Source: Chaetomium olivaceum
Taxonomy: Eukaryota > Ascomycota > Sordariomycetes > Sordariales > Chaetomiaceae
Assembly (NCBI GenBank): GCA_039881045.1
Contig: JAYWVB010000004.1
Location: 1,178,001 to 1,242,000 of the forward strand
Reading direction: 5' to 3'
Length of the DNA stretch: 64,000 nt
Program-made: the position numbers and the translations under genes
The notes under the pieces: generated by a model
What the model was told of the DNA's origin: nothing
The model's input: only the letters and a program-made list of their open reading frames with translations
Database searches by the model: none
Shown: one piece after another, positions 1 to 10,888 of the stretch
Position numbering within the stretch: position 1 is the stretch's first letter
How the letters are laid out: each line of letters opens with the position of its first letter

Positions 1-2515
1 GGCGATAGACGGAGCTCGCGCCAAGGAACCCCAGAGCCAGCCGATTAAGGCGGGTGGTGGGTCTGATGTAATCCGTGCACCAAAACTTTGCTTATCTTGG
101 AGGTTGCTCCCCACCAGGAGTGCCAGGGTCTCAGGGAATTCATCAGAAGGAATCAAACATCTGCATCTGGATCCGCCATGGCTTGTACAAGCCGCCAGAG
201 TTACAAAAGCCATCACTCACCTTCATCACTCACCTAGCAAAGGATGCTAATGTATTCAGCCATTTATTCTTATGAAAATTGCGTTTTTTCAGCCGGAGAC
301 TCCGAGCGTCCCTATACACGGGACCTAGGGCACATCCTGACCCGTTGTGTGTATGAATAACTAACGGACCGAGCATCAAGGGTCGGTGGATGAGCAGCTA
401 CCTGCGTACGATGCGGGTGATGCTGATGTCGGAAGCACTTGTTGCGAGCTGGTGGGTAGCAGATGAGGTGACACTCCCTCTGCGTCTCGGAACGGTGAAG
501 TAGATGCCGAACATTTCTTCGCCCAGCTCGCATCAAGTATACTACACCACTATTCGTACCAACCCAGGTTGTCAGTGCCGCTGCTATTTTACTCCGTGTT
601 TACCGAGGTTCCCCAGCTGTGGGGATTTCATGAAGACTCCTGTCCCTGTCTATCGGTCCGTCCCCGACGTGAACAGTTGAGTTTGAGCAAGACAGAGTAA
701 ATATTTCGCTGAAGGTTCGGACTTCCCGACGTTGCTGTCATGGCGGCGCCAGTGAAAAGTCTGTACATACATGCCGGCAAACTTCATTCAGCTCGCAGCC
801 GCCCGATCTCGGGCTGCCTCGGCGGGTACTTTACTCAAGGAAGCATGGAAGGTGCGACAGACCTTCCATGGATGGGCAACCCAGACTGGGGAAGTGCAGG
901 CTCGTGGCTCAGTCAGTCAAGGAACCCCGCCCCCCGGGCCCTTCCTTTCCCGTCCATCGAGGTCGAGTTGCACAGCTTCAGCTCAGTTCCGCATCCCGCA
1001 ACCCGCCGCCAATGTGCAGCCGTGATATGTTCATTTGTCCCTTTTTACTCAGCGTTTTGGTTTGAGGGCTGTTTATAGTCTCGCGGGAGAGCGGCGTGCC
1101 GGCTGCTGTCTCACCGTCATTACTACCCAACTACAGAGTGCTGTTACCCACTGCCCGTCGTGTATAGAGCGTATGGGGTCCAAGTACGAATACTTCTGCA
1201 CCTCTGGTCCTACCCCGGTCCTCGGAATGTCCAGACTTCTTGTGCAGCCGGGGACCGATGACACGCTACGGATGCAGTCCGCCCTGCGTGCCGCTCAACG
1301 GCAGCTGCGGGAGAGCCGACAACGCCTCCATCCCGTCACTTCACGGCACGCGAGATGACCTCTTTTCCGTTTTGGTGATTTGGTGAGGCTTCAGCGGGGT
1401 TCAGCTTTCCCCTCCCAGCGCCCCCCTGTCGCACATCACCACGCGAACAGGGCACATCGATCTTGTCGATCACTGGAGGTGTGGCAGACCCGCGTGTCCG
1501 CGCCGTTCTGGGCCCTGAATTCGTCCTGTCGGAGCACGGCGCGATCCTTTTTCATCACCCCCTTGACCAAAACTCCCCGTTATGCACACCAAGCCATTGG
1601 TATCCACATGGCGATGCTGGGCTCTCCGGATCGCCCCATCCTCTCTGTACCGCGATACAACCTCACCCTTGTAAGCACCCTCGAGCCTTCGGACTTTGTT
1701 TGCTGTGACAGGATGCCGATCTGTCCTCGCAACGGCGTCTTCTTCCCACCACAAGGCCGCGATGCTATCGTTCAAGGCCAGCACGGCTTGACAACCCCGT
1801 GATAGCGCCTATGAAGTCCGATCACTAAGTTACCCCTGACTGTGGCGCCGAGCCCTGGAATCAACCCCCTGGCCGGGCGTGAGAGGATTCTTCTTGAGAG
1901 GCCCGTTCCGCGACAGCCCACCCCCGGGTCTTTCCGTCTTCGGGGCGACGACAAAGGCGAGCCGGCCACGCACTGCATACCTTAGCCTTCGGCGGACCTG
2001 CAAGTATTCGGCCACTTCGGGGTTGAGCGAGTTCAGCTGTTAGTTAACAGCACTCAATTGAGGCACCGCTGTTGTTCCGCTGTCGCAGTTGCTACTACTG
2101 CTGCTGCTGTCCTACACCCTGCACTGTATTTCGCAAAGGTGTCAGGTTTCGATACGGGCGGGCATCAACGGGGCCACAGGACGAAGCAGTCGGCAATTCA
2201 CCCCCCGTTACACTAGACGTGTCCTTGTGTTGTCCAGCTAGGTTGCCCATATACAGCACTGGCCCTTCACCCACCCGAGCCGCCCCGTCTAGGACACACT
2301 CACGGCGTTTCACTGCTCCCTGGACCTGCTGGCATACGGCCCAGCCTCTACCACAAGGCGAGACACAGCTAAACCTCTTCCCTACCGCTTTTCCCTCTTC
2401 AGGCCCTGAATTCGCCCTTTCGTTAGCGGTCCGTACCCGCCAACTCGCTCACTCGCTCGACGACGGTGGAACCACTTTGGTATTCTGTTACGTCTTAGAA
2501 TACACGCTCGCCGCC
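1..2515. other. Gene-free stretch upstream of the Zn2Cys6 regulator
   Basis: Only short overlapping open frames without recognisable protein character are present. The last 450 bases stay open in the frame of the downstream gene, and a short run of CTG-type triplets lies near 2093-2110. This is most likely intergenic DNA plus the promoter and leader of the regulator. I see no RNA gene or mobile element. Confidence 0.6.
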
Positions 2516-5500
2516 ATGGATTCGGTTGAACCACTACCAAATGCGGGCTCTCCCCGAGAGCCCGAACAAGCACCTTCTCCTACGTCTGGTAGCAAAGGGG
2601 ATCAGCCATCACAGCCGCCAAAAAAGGCGACAGCGAGGAAGAGGACAAAAACCGGATGTCTCAGTGAGTCGGGCCGTGTTCTCTAGTCCCTAGATGACCA
2701 TCACCCGCGGGACCCGCTGTACTGACAGTATATTTCCTAGCGTGCCGTCGACGCCGTATCAAATGTGACGAAGGCAAGCCAACTTGCAACAATTGCATCA
2801 AATCCAAACGAGATTGCGAAGGATACAGCCAGAGACTCACCTTCAAGGAACCTCTGGGCTCATTTCCTTCTAGCCATCTCTATGGCCATCCTGTCTACCA
2901 CCGGCAAGTCCAGCAACAGCTGGTCAACGCACAAATCTCAGCGGCGCAAACCAAAGCTGCCTCGTCGCAAGGACCTCTCGCGGTCATCGCCCCAAAACCT
3001 CCACCGGTGGACTATTCCGGCGCTGTGCCTCTCCCCTTTAGTCACGGGTATGGGGGCCCATCGGACGCTCGAGGTTCGGGCTTCAATCAACCACAACAGC
3101 TACCGAGTCCCCCTTTTCTCGGCCCCGACTCCAGCGTTTTCCCTAACCCCCCTGCACAGCCCATACATGGGGAGCTGCCTGCCCATGGGGAGTTCTTCGA
3201 ATACATTCCAGCACCTGTACAAGGGTTTACACCAGCATCTGCACAAGGCTTTACACCAGCACCTGTGCAAGGCTTTCCACACCCCCCGGATGAGGCGGAT
3301 GCGCTGCCCGCTTTTACCGGGCATCCTTTGCCCATGTCCGGCCCTGATCAGTCACTGGTTTCCCCAGAGAGCGGTGGCGAGGGATTGGACCAACCCTTCT
3401 CCGCCGAAGAGGAGTACTGGGACTCAGATGATGAAGCATCCATGGCCGAGTCGGATGACGAAGTGCCGCAAGACCCGCACCTCTTTCATCTCCAGTCAAA
3501 CGACCTTGGCATACAGGTAGCTAGACGGCTGGAGCCACGACAGGACTTGTACGGAGTGCGAATTAGGTCTTTCGGCGGGTTGATCGACGAGAACATGCTC
3601 GATACATACACTCCATCCTCAGCCAGCTCACCGTTGAACGATACCCAAACGGCAAATGTGTTCTGGCACTTTGTCAATGTCACAGGTCAAAGCATGTCCC
3701 TATATGAGAGACACCCGTTCGATCCGACCCCCATGTTCCGAGGCCATCCTGTGCCCAAACAGCGCCAGCATATATGGACTTGTGCGTAGCCCCACCGTCC
3801 CTCGCACCCCATACTGCTAACGTTCATGTCAGATACCTTCCCCATCATGGCGTTCAACCATCCGGCGCTGATGCAGGCTATGCTTGCGCTGGGTAGCCTG
3901 CAGATGGCAAAGCTCCAGGGCGCGCCCCCTACCGCCGCCATGAAGCACTATCATCTCAGTCTGAGAAGAATTGCAAAGAACTACCAAAGCCCACACAAGC
4001 GCACCCAACCAGCGACGCTGGCAGCCACACTTTTGCTCGGGTTCTATGAAGTCTGGAATTCGGATCACGACAAGTGGTGTAAACATATGTGGGGAGCTCG
4101 CGCCATCATTAGGGATCTCCCCCTCCGGCGTTTGACACGCGAGGTGCTTGCGTATAAGCGGAGGCAGAAAGAAGAGATGTTACGGAACCATCAGTGCAAC
4201 GAGATCTGTTTTGCCTCGCATGGAGACCTCAGCGCGGACCCCGGGAAGTCGACACCGAACTAATGTTCCAAATCACCGGTCAGAGGGTCGACTATGACCT
4301 CGCCCAGGGCTACGTTATTGGGGGCTCGTCTCGGGCGTCACGCCTCACAGAGCGTGACGTTGAGACCTATGAGCAGATTCGCGACCTCTATTGGTGGTAT
4401 TGTAAGATGGATGTCTATCAGAGTTTCCTTGGCGGTACTCGGCCGTTGTAAGCGAAACCTCCTTTCAGTGTCGAAGACGGCGGTACTAATTATTATCCAG
4501 GATGGAATACCAACAGTGGACGCAATGTTCGCCACGCGGCCCTTTCGGGAGGATAGACTCGATGTAAGCCGTCCCCCTTCCCCACCGTCCTATCTGTACG
4601 GTAGGCTGACCGGCTCCCCGTTCTTGAAGTTATGGCTCCTTTGATTTCGCTATGTTGTTACTCGGACGTGTGGCCGACTTTGCGTCTCGTGATCTTGCCC
4701 GGAAACGGAAGGCGAGAAAAACACAAGGCCCAGGCGCCGGTCAAGGACCTCCAGGTATGGGCCCGGGTGGCGGCCCTCCTCCCGGTCAAGGACCCCCGGG
4801 TATGGGTCCGGGCGGCGGCCCTCCTCCCGGACAGGGCCCTGGTCCAGGCCCAGGACTTGGTCGGGGTCAATCACCTCCTTCTTTCCCGGGTTTAATGCCG
4901 ACCTCGGGCCGGGTCACGATTCCTCGGGGTTTCACCCCGCCCCGCGAGTCATCCCCGCCGGGCGACTCGGCCGAAGACATTGACCTTGACGTCTCTACGG
5001 CCAACGCCATTCGAGAGTGGGAAGAGATTCGGCATGCCTTTGAGGTCTTCCACGCGCGTCTCGGCCCGGATTTTGAGCCCCTGGGTCCCGACGTTGTGTC
5101 GCCCGAGATGACCCCATTCGGCCCGGCCCTCACCTACCGGACCTACAGCATCGCCGGCATCTGGATGACCTACTACATGGGTTTGATTGTCCTGCACAGA
5201 GCGCATCCGTCCATGCCGCCCGTCGCCGTCATTGCCGCAGGCATGGCGGCGCCGCAAACAGGCAGGTGGGCGAACGAGATTGCCCGCATCTGCGCGGGCT
5301 TGCACGAGGATACCACTCATGTGACGACCACTAGCACGCTGGTGGGCGCCGCGTTTATCGAGAGCTGTTTCCCTCTCTTCGTAGCCGGTGTTCAGGTACG
5401 ACTCTCCCTTACCCCTTCCCCCCCCTTCCCACCTTGGTAATACAACCCCACCACTAACACACCCCTACCAGTTCCGCGACCTCGCCCAACGGCACTGGGC

Positions 5501-5900
5501 CATCCGCCGCCTGCGCGACATCGCCCGCCTCACGGGGTTCCAATCGGCGCGACAGATCGCCGAGGGGTGCGAATCCGGCTGGCACAAAGCGGCTGAGCTC
5601 GGGCGCGGCCCGCCCTACCACAGCCCGCCCGATCTGGGCCCGCTGTTCCCGGAACCGGTGTGGAACCGGCCGCGCCGTATCGACCGCCGCATCCAGGAGC
5701 TCGAGGCCGGTGGCAAGGGCAAGGGCGGCGAGGGCCGGCTGGTGCTGGCTAAGTCGGAGCAGGCGCACTATGCGCTGGGGCTGTTGGGGGTGGAGCAGGA
5801 TTTGGATACGTTGGGGATTAGTGATGAGGAGGGGGAGGGTGGAGGTGTGGGTGGTGGTGGAGGGGAGAGTGAAGGGGAGGAGGACGGGCAAGGGTGGTGA
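2516..5900 (+). CDS. Zn2Cys6 transcription factor with fungal_trans_2 domain (apparent frameshift in exon 3)
   Basis: Probable nuclear DNA-binding regulator of about 1020 residues; its targets are unknown. I read six exons: 2516-2663, 2741-3781, 3833-4447, 4501-4563, 4630-5395 and 5472-5900, all with GT-AG introns of 51-77 bp. The first intron splits the Zn cluster. Residues C48, C51, C58, C65, C68 and C75 give the classic C-x2-C-x6-C-x6-C-x2-C-x6-C pattern. The middle and C-terminal parts (FWHFVN, then FPIMAFNHPALMQAMLALGS, then DLYWWYCKMDVYQS) match the helical regulatory domain of the fungal_trans_2 (DUF3468) family. Exon 5 carries a Gly/Pro-rich tandem repeat just after a basic segment. 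The C-terminus is acidic and Gly-rich. Near 4238-4246 the frame shifts from DLSADP into REVDTELMFQ as if one C were missing from a C run. Without that correction the protein would stop at 4263. The start is the first ATG with the Zn cluster in frame. Confidence 0.85.
4739..4850 (+). repeat. 45-bp tandem repeat encoding a Gly/Pro-rich segment
   Basis: Two 45-bp units (4739-4783 and 4784-4828) differ at only a few positions and are followed by a partial third unit. Each codes for GQGPPGMGPGGGPPP. The repeat lies inside exon 5 of the Zn2Cys6 regulator and keeps the frame. Confidence 0.85.
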
Positions 5901-6212
5901 GGATGGTTACGGCTAATTTTGTGGCAGGGTGTTGGTTGGAATTTCGAGTTGGATGATTTCCCAAGATATCCCGAGATTTCCGGTTTCTGCTTTCTAGCGG
6001 CGTGGATGAGTTGAGAAGAGAAAACTGTAGGGTGAAAAGGGGTAGGGCAAGGATAAAAATCCATCGTTGTTTACCATCATGGCCTCGTACTTCATTTACC
6101 TGCCAGCGTCACATCAGGTTCGGCTTCAAATGTCAAGTCATCAAGCCGAAGAAGCTCTTGTCATTTCCCGGCTCCCGTCCCTTTCCTTCTCCGCCACGCC
6201 TGCTCGGCTAGT
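5901..6212. other. Short tail-to-tail interval
   Basis: The interval between the stop codons of the Zn2Cys6 regulator and PUP2, which converge here. It should hold both 3' untranslated regions. No gene or clear structure was seen. Confidence 0.6.
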
Positions 6213-6442
6213 CTAGTTCGCCGGCAGCCGTTCGACGACAGCGGCCATCTCCTCGTCCGTGTATATTCTGAAGCCACGATCCTGGGTCACGCTCGCCAGT
6301 TGCACGTTCTTGGCGTCGAGCTTCTCCTCCATGACTTGCTTGAGCGTCTTGAGCACGAGCGTCTCGGCGTCTGCGATGGTGAGGGACTAGATAGGTGAGA
6401 GAGGAGTTAGATTGTCAACATATGTTCATGTTTAATTCATCA

Positions 6443-6475
<33 letters not shown>

Positions 6476-7268
6476 AGCACCCACCTTGTGATATTCATTC
6501 TGCAACTCGGCCTGCGCGCCCTCGCTCCCGCTCCCGATCGCCTTGGCGTCGTAGCGGTAAAAGGTCCCCGACGGCTCAGCGTGGTACAGCGACGGCCCGT
6601 CCTCGTCGTAGCCAGCAATCAGCAGGGCGACGCCAAAGGGCCGGCTCATGATGCTCTCCTCGCCGTCAGCAGACTCGCCGAAGCGCAGGGCCAGGTCGCA
6701 GATGGCCTGGGTGCACGACTCGACGCGCAGCTGCTCGTTGTAGTTGAAGGCGTGCGACTGGCACTCGACGCGCGCGTGCTCGACCATGGACCGCGCGTCC
6801 GCCTGCAGCCCGGACATGGCGCACCCGATGTGCCGGTCGATCTCGACAATCTTCTCGACCGACGACGTCTCGAGCAGCGTCGACGTCACGCGCTTCTCCA
6901 CGCCCAGGATCACGCCTTCTGACGTCGCCACGCCGATGGCCGTGCTGCCGAGCTTGATGGCCTCGAGGGAGTACTCGACTTGGAAGAGGCGGCCTTCGGG
7001 AGAGAAGGTGCTGCGGGGAGGGAGGGAGGGGTTGTGTTAGTGTGCGGCCAGACCGGGAGATGATTGCGGGTTCGTGGGTCGAGCGGTATAAGGGAGCGTT
7101 CTGGTTCTTGGAGGTGATGGGAAATAGTAACCTACTTGATACCCCGGTCTAAGAGTAGGCGTTAGCTTGTGTTTGTTGTCTCTCTGCCCGCATATCTTGG
7201 GCATCGCAATGCGAGGAGGGGTCGGAGGTTCAGGGATGCTCACCATATTCCGATCTTGCCATAAACAT
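6213..7268 (-). CDS. PUP2: 20S proteasome subunit alpha type-5
   Basis: Non-catalytic alpha-5 subunit of the 20S proteasome outer ring. Four exons on the minus strand: 7244-7268, 7136-7148 (only 13 nt), 6485-7010 and 6213-6386, giving 245 residues, normal for the family. The N-terminus reads MFMARSEYDRGINTFSPEGR and continues into LFQVEYSLEAIKLGS, the proteasome alpha signature. Further conserved blocks are GVEKRVTSTLLE, IVEIDRHIGCAMSGL, MSRPFGVALLIAGYD and EPSGTFYRYDAKAIGSGSEG. The C-terminal exon carries MEEKLDAKNVQLASVTQ and ends in VVERLPAN. All introns are GT-AG with consistent phase. The last intron contains a 28-bp AG repeat. The gene is divergent from GCP2 with a 526-bp shared upstream region. 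Confidence 0.95.
6443..6470. repeat. (AG)14 microsatellite inside the last PUP2 intron
   Basis: Fourteen perfect AG dinucleotides. In the PUP2 transcript this is a pyrimidine (CU) tract in the 98-nt intron that precedes the last exon. Confidence 0.95.
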
Positions 7269-7794
7269 CTTGACGGTAGTGTAGGTGAATCCTGGGTTTC
7301 GGTATATTCGAGGGGCGTTCTGAGCGGTTCGTCGCAAGAAAAGCGGCAGATCGTGATGTCGCGGGGCAGTTGCAGGTTGAGAGCAGTGGAGGTGAGGCGG
7401 GCTTGGATTGCTTGGATTGGCAGCTGAAGCTCCAGGCACGGAGGGCTACGAAGCTCCCCACTATTTGCCTCCAGGCGGCCAACGGCTGACCCCGTCAAAC
7501 CCTTGTCGGTACTTATACACAAGTACCTTCCTGGGCAGCCCACACGCTCTTAACGCGCTAATCCCAGAAAAGCAAAGCGTCAACGATCGCGCTCTGCTGC
7601 AAGTCGCGCTTTTTGAGCTGGGGAGCGAGCTTCTGTAACTTGGCGCTGTCACTCGCTAACTTACAGAACTGCATCAACACATCCCACCACCCGACCACCT
7701 AAATCTGAAAACAGAACAGCCCCAGCAACGGTGCCACGATACACTTTACCCCGGCAACCTGGGCTGCGCATCGCCAATGTAGACTGGCGCAACC
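7269..7794. promoter_or_regulatory. Divergent intergenic region between PUP2 and GCP2
   Basis: The two start codons face away from each other across 526 bp, so the region must contain both promoters. No specific transcription-factor site could be identified with confidence. Confidence 0.5.
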
Positions 7795-10700
7795 ATGTCA
7801 GGCTCCAGACCATCCTCCTATGTGGGAAAGAGAAGCAGCGGCGTAGCGGGATTGGGTGATCGGAGCTCGGGGGGTCCTGCGCCGTCACGACCGCGCATGG
7901 CAGAGAATACCGCCAGGACATCAGACCCAAAGATTAGCAGCCGCTATGCCGAAACACATAAGCGGTCTACCTCGGGCCATCCGAATCCCCGATCAACGAC
8001 CAGCTCTTTTGAGGAGCGCCGCACCGAGAAACACCAAGTAACCACGCGGGAAACCATCATGTCCCGCACGAGGAGTCCCCAGCACCGCACCACAACTACC
8101 GACAGGAGTAGGACCACCGATGGATCCAAACAGCGAGCGCCCGAGCCGAGGAGGGAGGCTCGACAAGAGACATCGCTGCCAGGTAGTACACACACATCCC
8201 GCCAAGGGAGAAGATGAAACCCAATGCTAAAGCTGGATAATCTAGATAAACTCCCAACCATAGCATGGGAACCAGAGGCAACGCTCTTACCACACACGAC
8301 AGCACCCCTAGCATGCCGCATCTCGATTCCCCCTCTCGCCTCGGCCGCGCCCCAGAGCCTACAACCAAAACCCTTGCAAGAGCTCTCGCTCGAGGCCCAG
8401 GAAGCTGTGATTATCGAGGATCTCCTGTTTGTGTTTATGGGCTTTGAGGGGCAGTACATTCGGTTCGCCAAAGGATACAACCCTTTCGAAGAGCGCGACC
8501 GTCTATCAGGGCCGCTGTGGCGCATCCTCCCGGGATTGGACCCGAGCTTACAGGACCTGACCCAGTCCATGCTGCGCATGGCTAGCCATTATACCGCCCT
8601 CGAAACATTCGTCGATGTGCAGAGCCGAGAGGAGTTTGGCTCTGTCAACCACGCCTTGTGCGCCTCGATACGGAAACTCCTGCAAGAATACCTGGTCATG
8701 GTTGCCCAGCTCGAGACACAATTCCTCAGCGACGACTCCTTCACGCTACATGTACTCAATGTTCATGTATTGCCTACCGTCCACATGATGGCTCAACTTT
8801 ACGCCTTAGCCCACGAATTCCTCAAACGGAATGCCCTGTTGGACGATGAGACGGACGAATCGAGCGACAGCAACGACGACTTTGACCACATTATTGAGCA
8901 ATTAAGGGATGGCGGCGAGTTGGTGCCCGGAAACATGACGGGGAAGAAGATATGCAAAGGCGGAATGGTGCTCGGCTTGATCACTAAGAGGCTAGTAGAG
9001 TCCATGTCGGGAGACCCTGCTGCCCGTGCCCTCCTGACATCCCTTCTACGAGACGCAAGCCGCCCGTACATGCAAATGCTGAACGAGTGGCTACACCACG
9101 GGGGCATCAATGACCCCCACTCCGAGTTTCTTATCAAAGAACAACGGAGTATTCGTCGGGAGAGGCTGGAGCAGGACTACACCGATGAGTACTGGGAACG
9201 CCGATACACCATCAGGGACCACGATATCCCCCCCCAACTTGAAGGGGTTAAGGATAAGGTGTTGCTCGCCGGCAAATATCTAAACGTTGTCAGGGAATGC
9301 GGTGGAGTCGACGTCAGTTTGCAGGTTAAGGACGTGCCGATCTCGTTTGACGACAACCGCTTCCTCGACAATGTGAACAATGCCTACGCCCACGCCAACG
9401 AGTCCTTGATGCGGTTGCTCCTGACGGCCCATGGCCTCCCAGCGAGACTACAGTCGTTGAAGCATTACTTCTTCTTGGACCCCTCGGACTATTTCTCCTA
9501 TTTCCTAGAACTAGGTGCTTCCGAGCTGCGGAAACCCGTCAAGTCGGTCAACACGAGCAAACTACAGTCACTCTTGGATCTGGTACTCCGTCAACCTGGC
9601 AGCGTGGTAGCACTAGACCCTTTCAAGGAGGACGTCAAAGTCGAGATGAACGAGATCACATTGACCAAATCACTCCAGCGTGTGGTCAATATTACGGGTA
9701 TCGAACAGGGCGAGGCTCTTCAGCCCTTGTCGAGCAACCAACCCCTCGAGGGCGACAAAAACGCCAATGGGTTCACCTCCTTACAGCTTGACTACACCGT
9801 GCCATTCCCCGTCTCACTCGTCATTAGCCGCAAAACTGTATGGCGGTACCAAGCCCTCTTCCGGTACTTGTTATCGCTTCGCTATCTCGAGTCACAACTA
9901 TCGACAACCTGGCAGACACACACGAGCGGGTTCGTATGGTCGCATAAGTCATCAGTCCGCAAGCTCGAGATCTGGAAGCGCCGGGTCTGGACGCTACGGG
10001 CGAGGATGCTAGTCTTTGTCCAGCAGCTGCTCTACTTTTGCACCGCCGAGGTGATCGAGCCAAACTGGCAGAGCCTAATGGCGCGGCTCCGCCAAAAGGA
10101 TGGTGCTGGCCAGGACGGTACAGCCAACGGTTCAACCACAGGCGTGGCCCGCACCGTCGACCAGCTGATGCAAGACCACGTGGATTTCCTTGACACTTGC
10201 CTCAAGGAGTGCATGCTCACCAACAGCAAGCTGTTGAGGGTACGGCCCCCCTATTCTACTGCTCCCCCTTTTCCCGCCCGTCTAACTAGTATCCCAGATC
10301 CACTCCAAACTCATGCAAACCTGCACCGTCTTCGCAACTTACACCAACTGGCTCTCGCGCGAACTCGAGAAGGCCGACCCCGACCTCTCCGGCACCACCA
10401 AACCACCCAACATGACTGCCGACCAATGGCGCCACTTCCAGTCCATCCGCACCCAGAAAACAGCAGCCCAACAGCAACAGCAACAACAACAAACCCAAAC
10501 CTCCCAAAACCAAAACCAAAACCAATCCCAATCCCAAGACCCCAACTCCTCCGTCCTCCAACCCACCGAAAGCACCAACACCACCACCAACAACGGTGCC
10601 GCCAGCACCGAAGAAGCGCGCATCGCCGAGCTCTTCGACGTCATGCGCAAGTGGGAGACCAACTTCAGCCGGCACCTGCAGATCCTGCTGGACGCGCTCA

Positions 10701-10888
10701 ACCACTACGCCGCGACCGAGACGGTGGTGCTGCTGAGTCTCTGTGCTAGGCTGAGCACGGCGAATCAGGGGACTGAGTATGCGGGTATGAGGGGGGGGAG
10801 GAGGAGGGTGGTGGGGGCGGGGTCTGATGTCGGATATCTGTCTGACTGTCTGTGGGTATTCGCTCTGGATAAGAAGGGGGAGGATTGA
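7795..10888 (+). CDS. GCP2: Gamma-tubulin complex component 2 (Spc97/GCP2 family)
   Basis: Component of the gamma-tubulin small complex that nucleates microtubules at spindle pole bodies. Three exons: 7795-8182, 8246-10239 and 10298-10888, with GT-AG introns of 63 and 58 bp and closing phases; about 990 residues. The first about 130 residues are Ser/Arg-rich and look disordered. The conserved part starts with LPTIAWEPEATL and EDLLFVFMGFEGQYIRF near residue 185, followed by the GCP N-terminal (GRIP1) region and a C-terminal GCP domain containing SLVISRKTVWRYQALFRYLL, VDQLMQDHVDFLDTCLKECM and HLQILLDALNHYA. A Gln/Asn-rich insertion (near 10460-10560) interrupts the C-terminal domain. The last about 25 residues after LSTANQGTEYAG are low-complexity, and the true C-terminus could differ slightly. 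Confidence 0.92.

Noticed and set aside
2072..2686. Longer plus-strand frame extending upstream of the Zn2Cys6 start
   Set aside because: It merely shares the frame. The added residues are Cys/Tyr-rich leader-like sequence without family character, and the Zn-cluster protein has a good start at 2516.
4190..4250. Short intron as explanation of the frame break in the Zn2Cys6 gene
   Set aside because: The only GT-AG pairing nearby gives a 39-nt intron, too short and a multiple of three, so it would not repair the frame.
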